Shown in pieces: positions 5,108-5,202 of a stretch of 5,202 nt of DNA; the first letter of the stretch is position 1; the number at the start of each line of letters is the position of its first letter. The stretch is taken from positions 1 through 5,202 of the forward strand of contig JANJXE010000044.1 of NCBI GenBank assembly GCA_024709185.1, written 5' to 3'. Under the pieces are notes generated by a model, which was not told the origin of the DNA, did not search any database, and saw only the letters and a program-made list of their open reading frames with translations. Source of the stretch: Paludibacter sp. Lineage in GTDB: Bacteria; Bacteroidota; Bacteroidia; Bacteroidales; Paludibacteraceae. Made by a program: the position numbers and the translations under genes.

Positions 5108-5202
5108 CGCTGGTCGGCTTCGTCTGGCCGGCGCAGAACCCCGAGTTGATGCAGGCGCTGGCCGCCAGGCAGGCCACCGTGCTGGCCATCGACTGCCTGC
5201 CG
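5104..5202 (+). CDS. pntA: NAD(P) transhydrogenase alpha subunit (PntA), internal fragment, foreign to the rest of the window
   Basis: PntA binds NAD(H) in the proton-translocating transhydrogenase, which passes hydride between NADH and NADP+ at the inner membrane. Bases 5107-5202 read ALVGFVWPAQNPELMQALAA, then RQATVLAIDCLP. The WPAQNPEL motif and the run leading to AIDCLP are typical of the N-terminal NAD-binding region just before the PRISRAQ segment, which would follow the window edge. All 32 codons from 5107 end in G or C, unlike every gene to the left, and point to a high-GC beta- or gammaproteobacterium. There is no start codon or ribosome-binding site; the frame begins at the junction. 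I read it as part of another organism's gene joined in assembly, not as a gene of this host. Family identification is strong despite the short length. Confidence 0.85.

Noticed and set aside
4953..5189. A 78-codon minus-strand frame across the chimeric junction.
   Set aside because: It spans two unrelated DNA sources, is antisense to both recognisable coding regions, and its translation resembles no family.
4791..5202. A single 137-residue open protein with a MORN-like N-terminus and an Arg/Ala/Gly-rich C-terminus.
   Set aside because: The C-terminal part is an out-of-frame reading of pntA; the apparent fusion is a product of the junction.

Overview
The first ~5.1 kb looks like one genome from the phylum Bacteroidota. 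The evidence is a mid-range GC content with AT-rich intergenic DNA, few Shine-Dalgarno sites, promoter-like TAnnTTTG boxes, and a lipoprotein of a type I associate with Bacteroidota outer surfaces. I cannot name a genus. The last ~100 bases do not belong with it. They are about 72% GC by hand count, against about 49% in the preceding 100 bases, and they encode an internal piece of a proteobacterial-type NAD(P) transhydrogenase alpha subunit. The window therefore most probably ends in a chimeric join.

Minus strand, 1-2849: a 2-oxoacid (most likely pyruvate) dehydrogenase operon read right to left. E1alpha (1677-2849) overlaps E1beta (703-1680) by an ATGA, with a strong Shine-Dalgarno inside the end of E1alpha. 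After a 149-base gap comes the E2 acyltransferase (from 553 and leaving the window), which shows its lipoyl domain, linker and the first residues of the E3/E1-binding domain. E1alpha and E1beta form the thiamine-diphosphate decarboxylase that loads the acyl group onto the E2 lipoyl-lysine. E3 is not in view. The E1beta-E2 gap is mostly filled by a 129-base element with 31-base inverted arms built from a 7-base unit.

Plus strand, 2850-4539: a 232-base divergent intergenic region with a promoter-like box and an operator-like dyad. It is followed by a 466-residue lipoprotein with a predicted beta-helix start and several acidic motifs, then a terminator hairpin whose stem reuses the 7-base unit.

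Plus strand, 4540-5202: a 251-base leader with a second promoter-like box, a 22-bp hairpin with a T-tract, a 24-codon ORF with a good ribosome-binding site, and an inverted repeat over the next start codon. Then comes a secreted MORN-like repeat protein, broken at about 5100-5107 by the foreign pntA fragment.

I see no complete unknown multi-gene system here. The points most worth a second look are the chimeric end, the layered leader before the MORN-like gene, the heptamer inverted-repeat element, and the poorly characterised surface lipoprotein.
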